This document shows, in pieces, positions 16,301 through 26,891 of a stretch of DNA of 64,000 bases. A program made the position numbers and the translations under genes. Numbering within the stretch: position 1 is the first letter of the stretch; every line of letters begins with the position of its first letter. Below the pieces are notes generated by a model. It ran no database searches, had not been told where the DNA came from, and saw nothing but the letters and a program-made list of their open reading frames with translations. Source of the DNA: Pasteurellaceae bacterium (GTDB taxonomy: Bacteria; Pseudomonadota; Gammaproteobacteria; Enterobacterales; Pasteurellaceae); contig JAUMYT010000009.1 of assembly GCA_030528525.1 (NCBI GenBank), positions 40,545-104,544 of the forward strand. Reading direction: 5' to 3'.

Positions 16301-18034
16301 TTAAAGTTCCGATCCTAAACCGACATAAAATTGAATGCCTTTTTTTGCATTCGGTGAACGAACAGGTGTGGCAAGATCAAATTTGATCGCACCAATTGGC
16401 GATGCCCAACGCACCCCAATGCCCGCACCTGAATGTAACCCCGCTGCTTTAAACGATTTTGCAGCTAAACCCGTATCATAAAACGTGGCTGCCCACCAGT
16501 TTGGATAGACTTGGTACTGATATTCCGCAGTGCCCGTAATCAAATGGCTGCCTCCCGTTAATTTTCCATCTCGATCTAAAGGAGAAATTTTCTTATAGCC
16601 AAAACCACGCACACTCATATCCCCCCCTGCGAAATAGCGAAGCGATGGCGGAATACGGTTAAATTCACTGGTGTTGAGATAGCCCATCTCTCCTCGAAAA
16701 TAAAAACGGTGATTATCTGCGAAAGTTCTGATCCACGCACTTGAGGCTTTCAAACTATAAAAATCGACATCAGAGCCCCATATCTTACTGCCCCAGTTGA
16801 GCGTCAGCTTTTGCGAATCGCCCCACAATGCAAAGCGATTACCGTCACTGCGTTTACGATTCAACGATGCGGTTGGATAAACTAATAAGGTTTTAGCTTT
16901 GGGTTGATTACCTTGCTGGAACGCATCATAACGAGTTTTCAGTCCCAACGAAAATGCCCAACCCGTTTCGTGATTCCAAAAACGCTGAAAACCTAAATGA
17001 GCCCCTGTAAATTGGGTGTCATTGCGTTTTTCACGCTCAACCCCACCCGAGGCTTGATAATAAAAATGGAGTGGGTGGGCTTTCACAGGCATATTATAAG
17101 CCCCTTCAAGACGTTGTTCTGGCTTGGAAATATAAGTATTGCCCACAAAGCTATGTCCACGGCTGTTGATCCACGGCTTTTTCCAATTCAGTTGTAAACG
17201 AGGTCCAACGTCTGTGGCATAACCTAGTCCAACTTCAATTTCATTTTTCTTCCTTGGTTGCAACAAAATATCAAGATCGACCTGCTTCTTCTGTTCGTTC
17301 AAATGCGGCTCAACCAATACAGAAGCAAACCATTTTCCCGAAAAATCACTGGAAATTTTCGACAAATCATTCAAATAATAAGGATCGCCCGATTTAATTC
17401 GCAAAATATTGGTTAAATAATCCTCTCTAATCTGATTATTTTTAAACTGAATATTGCCATAGCGATAACGTTCGCCCGTTTTATAATGCAGTCGCCAATC
17501 CGCCCAATGCTCTGAAGGAAAAATTTCCAAACGACTCATCGCCCATTGACCATCAAAATAGCCTTTGGCTTGTGCCGTTTTTTCTATCTGGCTTTTGACA
17601 CTCTCATACTCTTCGTGATTGAGGTAAGTGCCCACGGGTGGCAAATTTTCAATGATTTTATCAAAATCAGGATCATCTCTGCCTGCACCGATGATCTGCA
17701 CATCTCGCTCATCCACTTTGGTGCGTTTATCCAATTTCACCAACAATTTCAACAGATCTTTTTGCGGACGCTGACGTGGTGTCAGTTCAAAACGGTATTG
17801 CGTATTGTAATATCCCATTGCTCTCAGTGCTTTGTCTACCGCTTCTTGCACTCGGAATTGATAGCGTTCAGAGCCATCTGCATCTTCATTACTAATTTGG
17901 GAAAGATGAATACGCACATTGGAGGTTAAAGCATCCTCTGTAATCCCTTCCACACTCAACTGTACAGTTTGCTCCGCAAAACCGTATGTTGGAAGTAAAA
18001 GACATAACGCAACAAACTGGTTTTTTATTGTCAT
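16301..18034 (-). CDS. tamA: Outer-membrane assembly module protein TamA (Omp85 family)
   Basis: TamA is an Omp85-family barrel that pairs with TamB. The 577-residue precursor has a signal peptide (MTIKNQFVALCLLLPTYGFA), three POTRA domains in roughly residues 25-270, and a 16-strand C-terminal barrel (about 270-577). The barrel contains the Omp85 loop-6 region (FFAGGDMSVRGFGYKKISP, with the VRGF motif) that is diagnostic for the family. It lies immediately upstream of tamB and 3 bases after the yibQ-type gene, so envC-yibQ-tamA-tamB may be one transcript. Confidence 0.95.
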   Translation of the reverse strand: MTIKNQFVALCLLLPTYGFAEQTVQLSVEGITEDALTSNVRIHLSQISNEDADGSERYQFRVQEAVDKALRAMGYYNTQYRFELTPRQRPQKDLLKLLVKLDKRTKVDERDVQIIGAGRDDPDFDKIIENLPPVGTYLNHEEYESVKSQIEKTAQAKGYFDGQWAMSRLEIFPSEHWADWRLHYKTGERYRYGNIQFKNNQIREDYLTNILRIKSGDPYYLNDLSKISSDFSGKWFASVLVEPHLNEQKKQVDLDILLQPRKKNEIEVGLGYATDVGPRLQLNWKKPWINSRGHSFVGNTYISKPEQRLEGAYNMPVKAHPLHFYYQASGGVEREKRNDTQFTGAHLGFQRFWNHETGWAFSLGLKTRYDAFQQGNQPKAKTLLVYPTASLNRKRSDGNRFALWGDSQKLTLNWGSKIWGSDVDFYSLKASSAWIRTFADNHRFYFRGEMGYLNTSEFNRIPPSLRYFAGGDMSVRGFGYKKISPLDRDGKLTGGSHLITGTAEYQYQVYPNWWAATFYDTGLAAKSFKAAGLHSGAGIGVRWASPIGAIKFDLATPVRSPNAKKGIQFYVGLGSEL

Positions 18035-18037
18035 TTT

Positions 18038-18883
18038 CTAATCCTTTGGTACACCACGCAAAAGTGGCACATGATGAAAAGGGGGTATTGAGGTCAATGC
18101 GGGTGTTAACGTAAAGATTAGTTTAAATGGCATAACTGGCTGAATCACGTCTTGTCGCCATAACGCACTGATTGGTATCAATTCAATATCATTCGGCAAC
18201 TGAGAAATCCCTTGTTGCAACACCTTAATACTATTTTTTCTTGGATGGCCAATCATAATTGCCACATCGTGTTTACGAGCATAGCGAATTGCAGCCTCAA
18301 ATTGCCGTTGCACATCTCCTAATTCATCACTATCATCTAAAAAAATGTGTCGCTCCAAAGCAGAAACCCCCAGATTTTTCGCAGTTTTATACGCCACGCT
18401 ATTGCCTGCCGTTTTGCTATCAAGGAAAAACAGCTGCTCGGCTTTTAACACCTGCATTAAGTGTTGCATTAACTGGCTGTCTGTCGTTGCTCGGCTGCCC
18501 ATATGGTTATTAAGACCAATCGCATAGGGGACTCGCTTTCGAGCAACTTCAATGGTGCGTTTTACCTTTTCGGCTTCCATTCCTACAACCAAAGCACCCG
18601 ATTCTACCAGCAGATGATTTTGTGGCTGCATTGGTAGATGGATAAGAATATCTCGTTGTTGTTGATAGGCCTGCTCCGCTCGCTCGGTTGCTTGAGGAGC
18701 AGAAGGAATGATGGCAACACTTACCGCTTTCGGCAAATCATAAATGGCACTGTCTTCTTTGTTTCGATAGCCAATGTCATCAATCACAATAGCCAATTTT
18801 GCGGCCGTGACAAGGGGGGAAGAAAACAAAAAAATTTGCAAAAACAGGGAGAAAGTCACCCCCTTGTAAAAACTCACCGTCAT
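18038..18883 (-). CDS. yibQ: Divergent polysaccharide deacetylase family protein (YibQ type)
   Basis: A 281-residue exported protein of the divergent polysaccharide deacetylase family (DUF610), found next to envC in many gamma-proteobacteria; the substrate is not known. The catalytic fold starts at LAIVIDDIGYRN, with an intact aspartate pair, then LPKAVSVAIIPSAP, ILIHLPMQP, IGLNNHMGS, FFLDSKT and VAIMIGHPR. The signal peptide is striking. Residues FYKGVTFSLFLQIFLFSSPLVT are encoded by two head-to-head copies of the dispersed motif sharing their TTTGCAAA centre, so the hydrophobic core of the signal is made of repeat DNA. The stop is 3 bases before tamA, and the start is one base from the envC stop. 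Confidence 0.9.
   Translation of the reverse strand: MTVSFYKGVTFSLFLQIFLFSSPLVTAAKLAIVIDDIGYRNKEDSAIYDLPKAVSVAIIPSAPQATERAEQAYQQQRDILIHLPMQPQNHLLVESGALVVGMEAEKVKRTIEVARKRVPYAIGLNNHMGSRATTDSQLMQHLMQVLKAEQLFFLDSKTAGNSVAYKTAKNLGVSALERHIFLDDSDELGDVQRQFEAAIRYARKHDVAIMIGHPRKNSIKVLQQGISQLPNDIELIPISALWRQDVIQPVMPFKLIFTLTPALTSIPPFHHVPLLRGVPKD
18810..18844 (+). repeat. CAAGGGGG/TTTGCAAA motif copy 5 (yibQ signal peptide)
   Basis: ACAAGGGGGGAAGAAAAC then AAAAAAATTTGCAAAA. It forms an inverted pair with copy 6, sharing the TTTGCAAAA centre at 18835-18843. Confidence 0.85.
18835..18867 (-). repeat. CAAGGGGG/TTTGCAAA motif copy 6 (yibQ signal peptide)
   Basis: TTTGCAAAAACAGGGAG then AAAGTCACCCCCTTGT. It is the mirror partner of copy 5. 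Confidence 0.85.
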
Positions 18884-18884
18884 G

Positions 18885-20072
18885 CTAATTCACCCACAAT
18901 AAAGGATTTACTGGAATCCCCTTACGCCGAATAGCAAAATAAAGAGCAGAACGATTCTGTCCACCACTGTTGCCAACATAAGCAATAGTTTGTCCTACTT
19001 GTACACGGCTCCCCTTTTTCACCGCAACCGATTGATTATAACCATAAAAAGACATGTCCCCTTTACCATGATCAATCGCCACCAGCTGACCATAACCTTC
19101 AAGCCAACTAGCAAGAACAACCCGCCCTGCAGCAATCGCTTTAACGGGGGTACCCGATGCTGCTTCAATCACCACCCCATCCCATTCCACTTCGTTCTTT
19201 TGGGAGCGTCCAAAGCGGTTCAACATTTTTCCTTTCACTGGCATCGCATATTTCCCTGATAATCCTGATCCTGCACGAATTTGTTGTTTTTCCTGTTCAG
19301 TTGCTTTAGGCTTCCCTTCACGGCTTTTCTGTTTCTCAAGCTGAGCAATCTCTTTTTTTTCTTGTCTTTCTGCTTCTTTCAGTGCTTGAGCAATTTGTCG
19401 ACGTAATGACGCTTCATTACTCTTTAACACCTCTAACCGATGTTGTTCCGCTTCTAACGTTTTATCAATTGACCGTAGCGTGTTTTCCCGTTCACGTTTT
19501 ATTTTTTTGAGTTCACCTTCTTGTTTACGTTGTGCGGAAAGTTGTAATTGGTAAGCCTCTTGCTGAGTGTTCAACTCATCACGTCGCTTTTTGAGCGTCT
19601 CTTGCGTTCGTCGAAGCTCATAAATCATCTCAATTCTTGCCTGATTCATATGCCCGTAATATGCACTCATTCTATCCGCATTCTTTGCTGGTTCAGAAAG
19701 TAACCGCTCCAATACCGAAGGATGAATCCCTGAACGATATGCAGAATCTAGTTGTTCTTTCAATTTCGTTTTCTGTTCGACTTCTTGCTGTTCCAACCGT
19801 TGAATATTTTGCTCATTTTTTTTGATCGTTTGCCTAATATCATCTAAGCGTTCTTCCATTTGCTTTAACGCTACATTCACTCTGCCTATCTGTATTTCTT
19901 GATTTTTCAAAGTGGATTGTAGAGAAGTCCGTTTCTTCTTTTGCTCTGTGATTTTTGCCTGTTGTTGACTAATGTTTTGCTGAATCTGCGTCAAATCATT
20001 AGCCATCCCCAAAGGCATACTTCCTCCCGCCATGACAATCGACATGAGATAATAAAGTGATTTGCTCTTCAC
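18885..20072 (-). CDS. envC: Murein hydrolase activator EnvC
   Basis: EnvC is recruited by FtsEX and activates the amidases AmiA/AmiB for septal peptidoglycan splitting. The 395-residue protein starts at GTG 20072 with a strong AAAAGGAG ribosome site; the open frame extends 12 codons further up but lacks such a site. After a signal peptide (to about MANDL) there is a long coiled coil (about residues 30-260, charged heptads such as KKRTSLQSTLKNQEIQ). A degenerate LytM/M23 domain follows at the C-terminus (FGRSQKNEVEWDGVVIEAASGTPVKAI, then the final VNPLLWVN). The zinc ligands of active LytM enzymes are not all present, as expected for an activator. Located upstream of yibQ as in E. coli. Confidence 0.94.
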   Translation of the reverse strand: MKSKSLYYLMSIVMAGGSMPLGMANDLTQIQQNISQQQAKITEQKKKRTSLQSTLKNQEIQIGRVNVALKQMEERLDDIRQTIKKNEQNIQRLEQQEVEQKTKLKEQLDSAYRSGIHPSVLERLLSEPAKNADRMSAYYGHMNQARIEMIYELRRTQETLKKRRDELNTQQEAYQLQLSAQRKQEGELKKIKRERENTLRSIDKTLEAEQHRLEVLKSNEASLRRQIAQALKEAERQEKKEIAQLEKQKSREGKPKATEQEKQQIRAGSGLSGKYAMPVKGKMLNRFGRSQKNEVEWDGVVIEAASGTPVKAIAAGRVVLASWLEGYGQLVAIDHGKGDMSFYGYNQSVAVKKGSRVQVGQTIAYVGNSGGQNRSALYFAIRRKGIPVNPLLWVN

Positions 20073-20163
20073 AGATCCAACTCCTTTTCCACTCGCTGAT
20101 AAAATCACGCATTTTAGTCATTTCTCCTACAAATGACTATGTTTTTCGTGATGTTTATTTCAT

Positions 20164-21024
20164 TTATGCTGTCTGTTCTCGAATCAGTCCTTCTTGCTGG
20201 TAAGTCGCAATTAATCGCCCTTGCACATCAAAAACTTCGCCACGAGTAATCCCTCTCGCACCACTCGCATTCGGACTGGTTAAAGAAAATAAAAGCCACT
20301 GATTAAAATCAAAATCACGGTGAAACCAAATGCTGTGGTCAAGTGTTGCAATTCGCATACCTGGTTGCATAAAACCGCGCTCATGTGGGTGAAGCATGGT
20401 TAAAATGCAGTGAAAATCGCTGAAATATGCTAACAAACATTGCTGCAAACGGCGATCTTGCGGGGCAGAGCCATTCAGTTTTGTCCATAAAAATTGTTCT
20501 GGAGGCAGTTTACGTCCGTTGAATGGATCGTTCGGATACTGAATTCGCACATCAAACGCTCTCTCCGCTGCAAATTTTTCGCGTAACGCAGACGGTAACA
20601 TTAACGCAAGAGATTGAATTAACTCATTTTCCGAATAAAACTGTTCAGGTTGAGCTACTTTTGGCATGACAATTTGATGCTCAAATCCCACCTCTCGCAC
20701 TTGGAAGGAAGTCATCACCCTGCAAATAATCTCATTATGCTGCTTAGCATTCACGCTCACCGCTGTAAAACTTTTGCCTTCACGCAATATTTCCGTTTCA
20801 TAAATAATCGGATACGCCGCATCGCCCGCCCGCAAAAAATAGGCGTGGATGGAATGTAAATCCCGTTCTAATTCAACCACTTGCATTGCCGCAGCAATCG
20901 CCTGTGCCACCACTTGCCCGCCGAAGACTTGTGGAAAACCCAAATCCTCGCTTTCGCCACGGAATAAGCTATCGTCTAACCGTTCTAACGTGAGTAATTC
21001 AATTAAGTGTGAAAGAGCTTTCAT
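20164..21024 (-). CDS. tesB: Acyl-CoA thioesterase II
   Basis: Hydrolyses medium- to long-chain acyl-CoA to free fatty acid and CoA. The 286-residue sequence is a double hot-dog thioesterase. The first half has FRGESEDLGFPQVFGGQVVAQA and LHSIHAYFLRAGD. The second half has ATLDHSIWFHRDFDFNQWLLF with the catalytic Asp of the DHS segment, then TSPNASGARG and GRLIATYQQEGLIR. Length and motifs match E. coli TesB. Monocistronic on the minus strand, divergent from ffs. Confidence 0.95.
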   Translation of the reverse strand: MKALSHLIELLTLERLDDSLFRGESEDLGFPQVFGGQVVAQAIAAAMQVVELERDLHSIHAYFLRAGDAAYPIIYETEILREGKSFTAVSVNAKQHNEIICRVMTSFQVREVGFEHQIVMPKVAQPEQFYSENELIQSLALMLPSALREKFAAERAFDVRIQYPNDPFNGRKLPPEQFLWTKLNGSAPQDRRLQQCLLAYFSDFHCILTMLHPHERGFMQPGMRIATLDHSIWFHRDFDFNQWLLFSLTSPNASGARGITRGEVFDVQGRLIATYQQEGLIREQTA

Positions 21025-21080
21025 TGTGCCTCCATTTGTTATTTTTTTATGCTAATCGCAACACTTACGGCGATTTCCCC

Positions 21081-21109
21081 TTGTATTTGAGTGCCGAACT
21101 GCCTATAAT
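21081..21109 (+). promoter_or_regulatory. sigma-70 promoter of ffs
   Basis: TTGTAT (21081-21086), 17-base spacer, TATAAT (21104-21109). The predicted start near 21116 leaves a leader of about 24 bases that would be removed by RNase P, as in E. coli 4.5S precursor. Confidence 0.75.
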
Positions 21110-21139
21110 TCCAAGCCTTGCACAGTCGTGCAATCCAAT

Positions 21140-21252
21140 GAGGGCGTTTTTGGTCTCTCGCAATGGCGTTCAGTTTACTTGGTCAGGTTCGGAAGAAAGC
21201 AGCCAGAATTGAAATTGTCGTGTGCCGAGAAAAGCTGGAAACGCCCTCACCC
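21140..21252 (+). ncRNA. ffs: Signal recognition particle 4.5S RNA
   Basis: The RNA folds as one long hairpin: GAGGGCGT at 21140-21147 pairs with ACGCCCTC at 21241-21248. The universally conserved Ffh-binding tip is present (GGTCAGGTTCGGAAGAAAGC, then AGCCA, and GTGTGCCG on the return side). The ACCC tail follows. Size about 113 nt agrees with bacterial 4.5S RNA. A CCGAGAAAAG/CTTTTCTCGG inverted repeat overlapping the 3' end (about 21225-21262) may contribute to termination. Confidence 0.95.
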
Positions 21253-21307
21253 TTTTCTCGGTAAACTCTTTTGTCTCAACTTCATTTCTCCCTTCGCCAT
21301 AAAGACA

Positions 21308-21341
21308 TGCAAGGGGGTGAGAAAAACCGATATTTTTGCAA
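21308..21341 (+). repeat. CAAGGGGG/TTTGCAAA motif copy 7 (ffs-ycbX gap)
   Basis: GCAAGGGGGTGAGAAAAA then CCGATATTTTTGCAAA. A full-length copy just 3' of the ycbX-type gene's stop and downstream of ffs. Confidence 0.85.
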
Positions 21342-21344
21342 ATG

Positions 21345-22133
21345 CTAACCAAACACTTGTACCTTATCGCCGACACGGATCACGCCACTATTTTCAGGCA
21401 CTAAATGAATGCCAAAAATTGGCTTGCCGTTTTCGTTGGTGTGTTGCTGTTTGAGCGTACGGAATGGCTCGGATGTTGGGTCAAGCTCCAAGGTTTGCAC
21501 ATTGCGAGTAATCAAAATGCAACGGGTGCAACATTGGGCGAAAGTAAATTTCACGCTGCCAATTTGCACACGCCGCCACAGTTCTTCTTCAAAGGCTTGA
21601 CTGCCGTCTATGACAATATTTCCGCGAAACTGTTCCATTGAAACCGGCACAGGCGACCATTTTTGCACTTGCTCCAAAGATTTTTGCGACACCAACAGCA
21701 CGGGATTGCTGTCAGCAAAACTGAGCGGATTGTCGCCAAAATTCGCCACTGTCCGCTGACTTTTCTTGCCCAACCAACGCAACTGCACCGCTCGCCCGAA
21801 TTTTTGACTGAGCCACTGGTTCACACTCTCGTTTGCCACCCAAGACGGAAACTGCGTTCCCCACACTTCGCTCGGCTCGCTTTTGGCAAAATCTTGATAC
21901 AACGCCACCGCTTGCTCGCCCTGCTCATCCACAATCACAAGCCCTGTGGAAATCGGAAATGCCGAAAGCTGATACAACACCGCATCTTTGCGTGCCGTAA
22001 TAAATTTGCCGTCTGGCTCAGTGATCATAAATTCACGGTCAAAATTCAGCCCCTGCGGCTGCACAAAGGCTTGTTCAACTTGATAAGCTTTGGTGGATTT
22101 AATCGGGAACAGGTTGAGCTGGGTGACAATCAT
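21345..22133 (-). CDS. ycbX: MOSC domain protein (YcbX-like, without ferredoxin domain)
   Basis: YcbX-type MOSC proteins are molybdenum-cofactor enzymes that reduce N-hydroxylated bases and amines. The 262-residue protein has the MOSC N-terminal beta-barrel (LNLFPIKSTKAYQ, FDREFMITEPDGKFITARK) and the MOSC core (PLSFADSNPVLLVSQKSL, MEQFRGNIVIDGSQAFEE, FTFAQCCTRCI with the conserved cysteine that would hold the molybdenum, SGVIRVGDKVQV). E. coli YcbX (369 residues) continues into a 2Fe-2S ferredoxin domain. Here the chain ends right after the MOSC core, so an external electron donor would be needed. The start is ATG 22133 with an AAGGAG site; the longer open frame upstream overlaps the xseB promoter region. 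Confidence 0.88.
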   Translation of the reverse strand: MIVTQLNLFPIKSTKAYQVEQAFVQPQGLNFDREFMITEPDGKFITARKDAVLYQLSAFPISTGLVIVDEQGEQAVALYQDFAKSEPSEVWGTQFPSWVANESVNQWLSQKFGRAVQLRWLGKKSQRTVANFGDNPLSFADSNPVLLVSQKSLEQVQKWSPVPVSMEQFRGNIVIDGSQAFEEELWRRVQIGSVKFTFAQCCTRCILITRNVQTLELDPTSEPFRTLKQQHTNENGKPIFGIHLVPENSGVIRVGDKVQVFG

Positions 22134-22239
22134 AATTTCTCCTTGCAAAATTTGGCGTACAATAGCCGAAAACCGAAAAATAATCCACTTTTGCAAAATT
22201 CTCACGTAAAATGCCCCGTCGTAATAGAAGGAATAGACT

Positions 22240-22461
22240 ATGGCAAAAAAACCAACCGATTTTGAAAGCACGCTCAAAGAATTAGAACAGATTGTTGGGC
22301 GTTTGGAAGCCGGCGATCTGCCGTTGGAAGACGCATTAAACGAGTTTGAAACGGCGATTAAACTGGTTCAGCAAGGGCAAGAACGTTTGCAAAAAGCTGA
22401 GCAACGTATTCAAATTTTGCTACAAAAAAACGATCACGCAGCACTTTCGGATTATCAATAA
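22240..22461 (+). CDS. xseB: Exodeoxyribonuclease VII small subunit
   Basis: XseB associates with XseA to form the single-strand exonuclease VII. The 73-residue protein is the usual helical hairpin: [30 protein letters not shown] and [16 protein letters not shown] are family-defining. Its stop overlaps the ispA start by one base (TAATG), the standard xseB-ispA coupling. The customary third gene, dxs, does not follow here. Confidence 0.97.
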   Translation: MAKKPTDFESTLKELEQIVGRLEAGDLPLEDALNEFETAIKLVQQGQERLQKAEQRIQILLQKNDHAALSDYQ

Positions 22462-23354
22462 TGCGCTACTCTCTCTCGCACGATTTAACCCACTGCCAAG
22501 CACGGATTAATCACTTTATCGACAGCCAACTTTTGCACTTTTCTGAGCAAAAGTCCCCCCTTGTTGAAGCTATGCGTTATGCGGTGTTGCTTGGTGGTAA
22601 ACGGATTCGTCCGTTTTTGATTTATGCCACGGGCAGAATGTTGGGCGTTAGCTTGGAAAAGCTCGACCATTCAGCCGCCGCAATGGAAGTGATTCACGCC
22701 TATTCGTTGGTGCACGATGATCTGCCTGCAATGGACAATGATAAGCTCCGCCGTGGCAAGCCGACCTGCCACATCGCCTTTGATGAAGCCACCGCCATTC
22801 TTGCGGGCGATGCGTTGCAAAGTTTTGCGTTTGAGCTGTTAGCCAAAGATCCATTTGCCACCGCTGAGCAGAAAATCGCACAGGTGCAGTTGCTGGCTCA
22901 AGCGGCAGGGGCTGGCGGAATGTGCTTGGGGCAAAGTTTGGATTTGTTGGCAGAAAATCAGGCAGTGTCGCTTGCCGAATTAGAGCAAATTCACCGCAAT
23001 AAAACAGGAGCGTTGATTGTGGCATCGGTGCGAATGGGGCTGAATTTATCCGATTACGCACAAGATCCGCAAATTAAAACGCACCTTGAAACCTACGCCA
23101 AAGCGATTGGCTTGGCATTCCAAGTGCAAGACGATATTTTGGACGTGATCGGACAAAGTGAGAAAATCGGCAAAACTGTCGGCTCGGACGAAGCCTTAAA
23201 CAAAAGCACTTATCCGAAACTGCTGGGCTTAGACGGAGCGAAACAGAAAGCCCAAGATTTGTATCAACTGGCGATTCACTCACTACAACAACTGCCGTTT
23301 GATACCCAATCCCTGCAAGCCTTGGCGGGTTTTATCGTTCAACGTGAAAGCTAA
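22461..23354 (+). CDS. ispA: (2E,6E)-Farnesyl diphosphate synthase
   Basis: Makes geranyl and farnesyl diphosphate from IPP and DMAPP for undecaprenyl, ubiquinone and haem O synthesis. The 297-residue trans-prenyltransferase has the first Asp-rich motif SLVHDDLPAMDNDKLRRGKPT and the second FQVQDDILDVIG. It also has LLGGKRIRPFLIYATG near the N-terminus and DEALNKSTYPKLLGL at the C-terminal side. Residues QLLHFSEQKSPLVEAM near the N-terminus are encoded by a copy of the dispersed motif (22531-22564). A hairpin follows the stop; dxs, the usual next gene, is absent. Confidence 0.96.
   Translation: MRYSLSHDLTHCQARINHFIDSQLLHFSEQKSPLVEAMRYAVLLGGKRIRPFLIYATGRMLGVSLEKLDHSAAAMEVIHAYSLVHDDLPAMDNDKLRRGKPTCHIAFDEATAILAGDALQSFAFELLAKDPFATAEQKIAQVQLLAQAAGAGGMCLGQSLDLLAENQAVSLAELEQIHRNKTGALIVASVRMGLNLSDYAQDPQIKTHLETYAKAIGLAFQVQDDILDVIGQSEKIGKTVGSDEALNKSTYPKLLGLDGAKQKAQDLYQLAIHSLQQLPFDTQSLQALAGFIVQRES
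22531..22564 (-). repeat. CAAGGGGG/TTTGCAAA motif copy 8 (inside ispA)
   Basis: TTTTGCACTTTTCTGAGC then AAAAGTCCCCCCTTGT, in frame in the variable N-terminal region of IspA. The GCAAA end is degenerate (GCACTTTT). Confidence 0.6.
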
Positions 23355-23380
23355 TTGCAGGAAAGGCATTTTATCCGTTT

Positions 23381-23408
23381 GATTGGCGAATCATTTGATT
23401 AGCCAATC
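23381..23408. terminator. Hairpin between ispA and the DUF2254 gene
   Basis: GATTGGCGAATCA / TGATTAGCCAATC, 12 of 13 pairs, with a 2-base loop and an AT-rich flank (GATTATTTTATCC). Lies in the convergent gap, so it could end both transcripts; the T run is short. Confidence 0.55.
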
Positions 23409-23427
23409 GATTATTTTATCCGTTTAA

Positions 23428-24663
23428 TCATTCAAACAGCTCCTGATGCTTTTGGCTCAAGGCACTGCGATCTAGCTCAAATTCCATCGATTGTAAACTA
23501 CGTTGCAACGCCGAGATTGCCATCGCTTTTGCTGCCTCCCGCACCTCATTTTCTGGTGCATTCCGCCAAACACCGGCCAACACTTTTTGCATCACGATAT
23601 TTACTTCTAAAATTGTTGCACCATCACGAGAAATCGGGGCAAAGCCATCACGAATCCACTCTTTACAATCTAACGCCTTAATCGATAAACGGTCATAGCA
23701 AGGCTCATCGCTTGTTACATTTTCCTTCGGTTTCACCAGTAGCGACAGCATAATCGTCATAATGTTGATAGCGGTACCTGGATCGTTGACCGCAGGCGAT
23801 AACGCTCGCTGTGCAGCTTCGCTTAATACGATAAATCCCCAACTCGGATCTTGCTCAAACGTTCGCTCTGGTGCCAGCACAAAACAGCGTTGCAATGCTT
23901 CCACGTCTTCGAGATTGCCACTGACTTTGCATAATTCACTATCAGGTGTAATCAACTCTCCAGGACGAACTAAAATATCAATATCCCATTGATTTTCTTC
24001 AGCTATTTCTTGCAAGCCTTGCATATCAATATGGGTTAGATAGCCAGTGCATTCTGCTAAAATCGTTTGAGCATTGGTAGGTAACGACGTTTTGCGTGTA
24101 GCGTACATTTGGGGTGCCATACGGTATTGTGTTAAGGCACACTCTGCCACCGTTTCGATTTTTCGCAAGGTGTTGCCGAGCCGTCCAAGGTGTGAAAGGG
24201 TATAAACCCAGCGAATAAGTGTAACAATCAAATACACTAACACAGCCACGGTGCTGATAAACAGAATAAATCGCCCATTTTGCTCGTAGAAATCCATACC
24301 TAATGCAGTTTTGGCAATTAACGCATAGATAAACGCACAGATAAAACTGGTGATCGCCGTGCGAGTATTATCGTCGCCCATTACCACGTCTGTTGCCCTT
24401 GGCGTCACGCCATTTGCGGCCGAAGCAAAGGCAGAGACCATAATCGAGAGCGAAAAGGTGCTGACAGCCAACATACTCGAGGCAATGATATTTAATAACG
24501 CCGACAAGGTTTCCACAGGCACATCAGGTAGCCAATTATCTGGCAACACCGCTGCCCCTAATTTCAAGGCAAACACAAATCCAACGGTTAACAACGCCCA
24601 AATTGTCGGCGTTGCCCATAAACGATTGCTTGGTTTACGCCAAGCGAGTAGCCATTTGAACAT
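23428..24663 (-). CDS. DUF2254 family inner-membrane protein
   Basis: A 411-residue predicted membrane protein of the DUF2254 family; function unknown. Four hydrophobic segments lie in the first 170 residues: TIWALLTVGFVFALKLGAAV, LLNIIASSMLAVSTFSLSIM, AITSFICAFIYALIAKTAL and FILFISTVAVLVYLIVTLI. The family signature SAFASAANGVTPRATDV follows the second segment. A cytoplasmic or periplasmic domain of about 230 residues ends the protein, with the conserved SPAVNDPGTAINI motif. The start is ATG 24663 with AAGGAG six bases before it. It is just 10 bases from the uvrB stop and is probably co-transcribed with it. Confidence 0.85.
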   Translation of the reverse strand: MFKWLLAWRKPSNRLWATPTIWALLTVGFVFALKLGAAVLPDNWLPDVPVETLSALLNIIASSMLAVSTFSLSIMVSAFASAANGVTPRATDVVMGDDNTRTAITSFICAFIYALIAKTALGMDFYEQNGRFILFISTVAVLVYLIVTLIRWVYTLSHLGRLGNTLRKIETVAECALTQYRMAPQMYATRKTSLPTNAQTILAECTGYLTHIDMQGLQEIAEENQWDIDILVRPGELITPDSELCKVSGNLEDVEALQRCFVLAPERTFEQDPSWGFIVLSEAAQRALSPAVNDPGTAINIMTIMLSLLVKPKENVTSDEPCYDRLSIKALDCKEWIRDGFAPISRDGATILEVNIVMQKVLAGVWRNAPENEVREAAKAMAISALQRSLQSMEFELDRSALSQKHQELFE

Positions 24664-24673
24664 CGTCAACTCC

Positions 24674-26701
<2,028 letters not shown>

Positions 26702-26862
26702 GACATATCCTAAGAAAATACGAAAGGCTATATCTTTGCACGTCCGCAATCAAGCTGCAACAGGAATTAGTTGGCATTGCAACAGTTATAGATGAATGGC
26801 ACAGAGGTGCCTCTAGAATCAAAGACCCAAAATGCCATTACTGAAATCGTGCTATATGACTC

Positions 26863-26885
26863 AGAGCGGATAATCTATCCGCTCT
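26863..26885. other. Inverted repeat 3' of mukB
   Basis: AGAGCGGAT / ATCCGCTCT with a five-base loop, six bases beyond the mukB stop. There is no T run on the mukB strand, so I list it as a hairpin of unknown role (weak terminator or processing site). The remaining bases of the 26702-26891 gap show nothing else I can identify. Confidence 0.5.
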
Positions 26886-26891
26886 GTACAA

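Noticed and set aside
16618..16627. C7 run in tamA as a motif copy
   Set aside because: Not followed by TTG and no TTTGCAAA nearby; an ordinary proline/glycine codon run.
21170..21376. 68-codon minus-strand open frame
   Set aside because: It lies across the 4.5S RNA gene and a repeat copy; no ribosome site or family resemblance.
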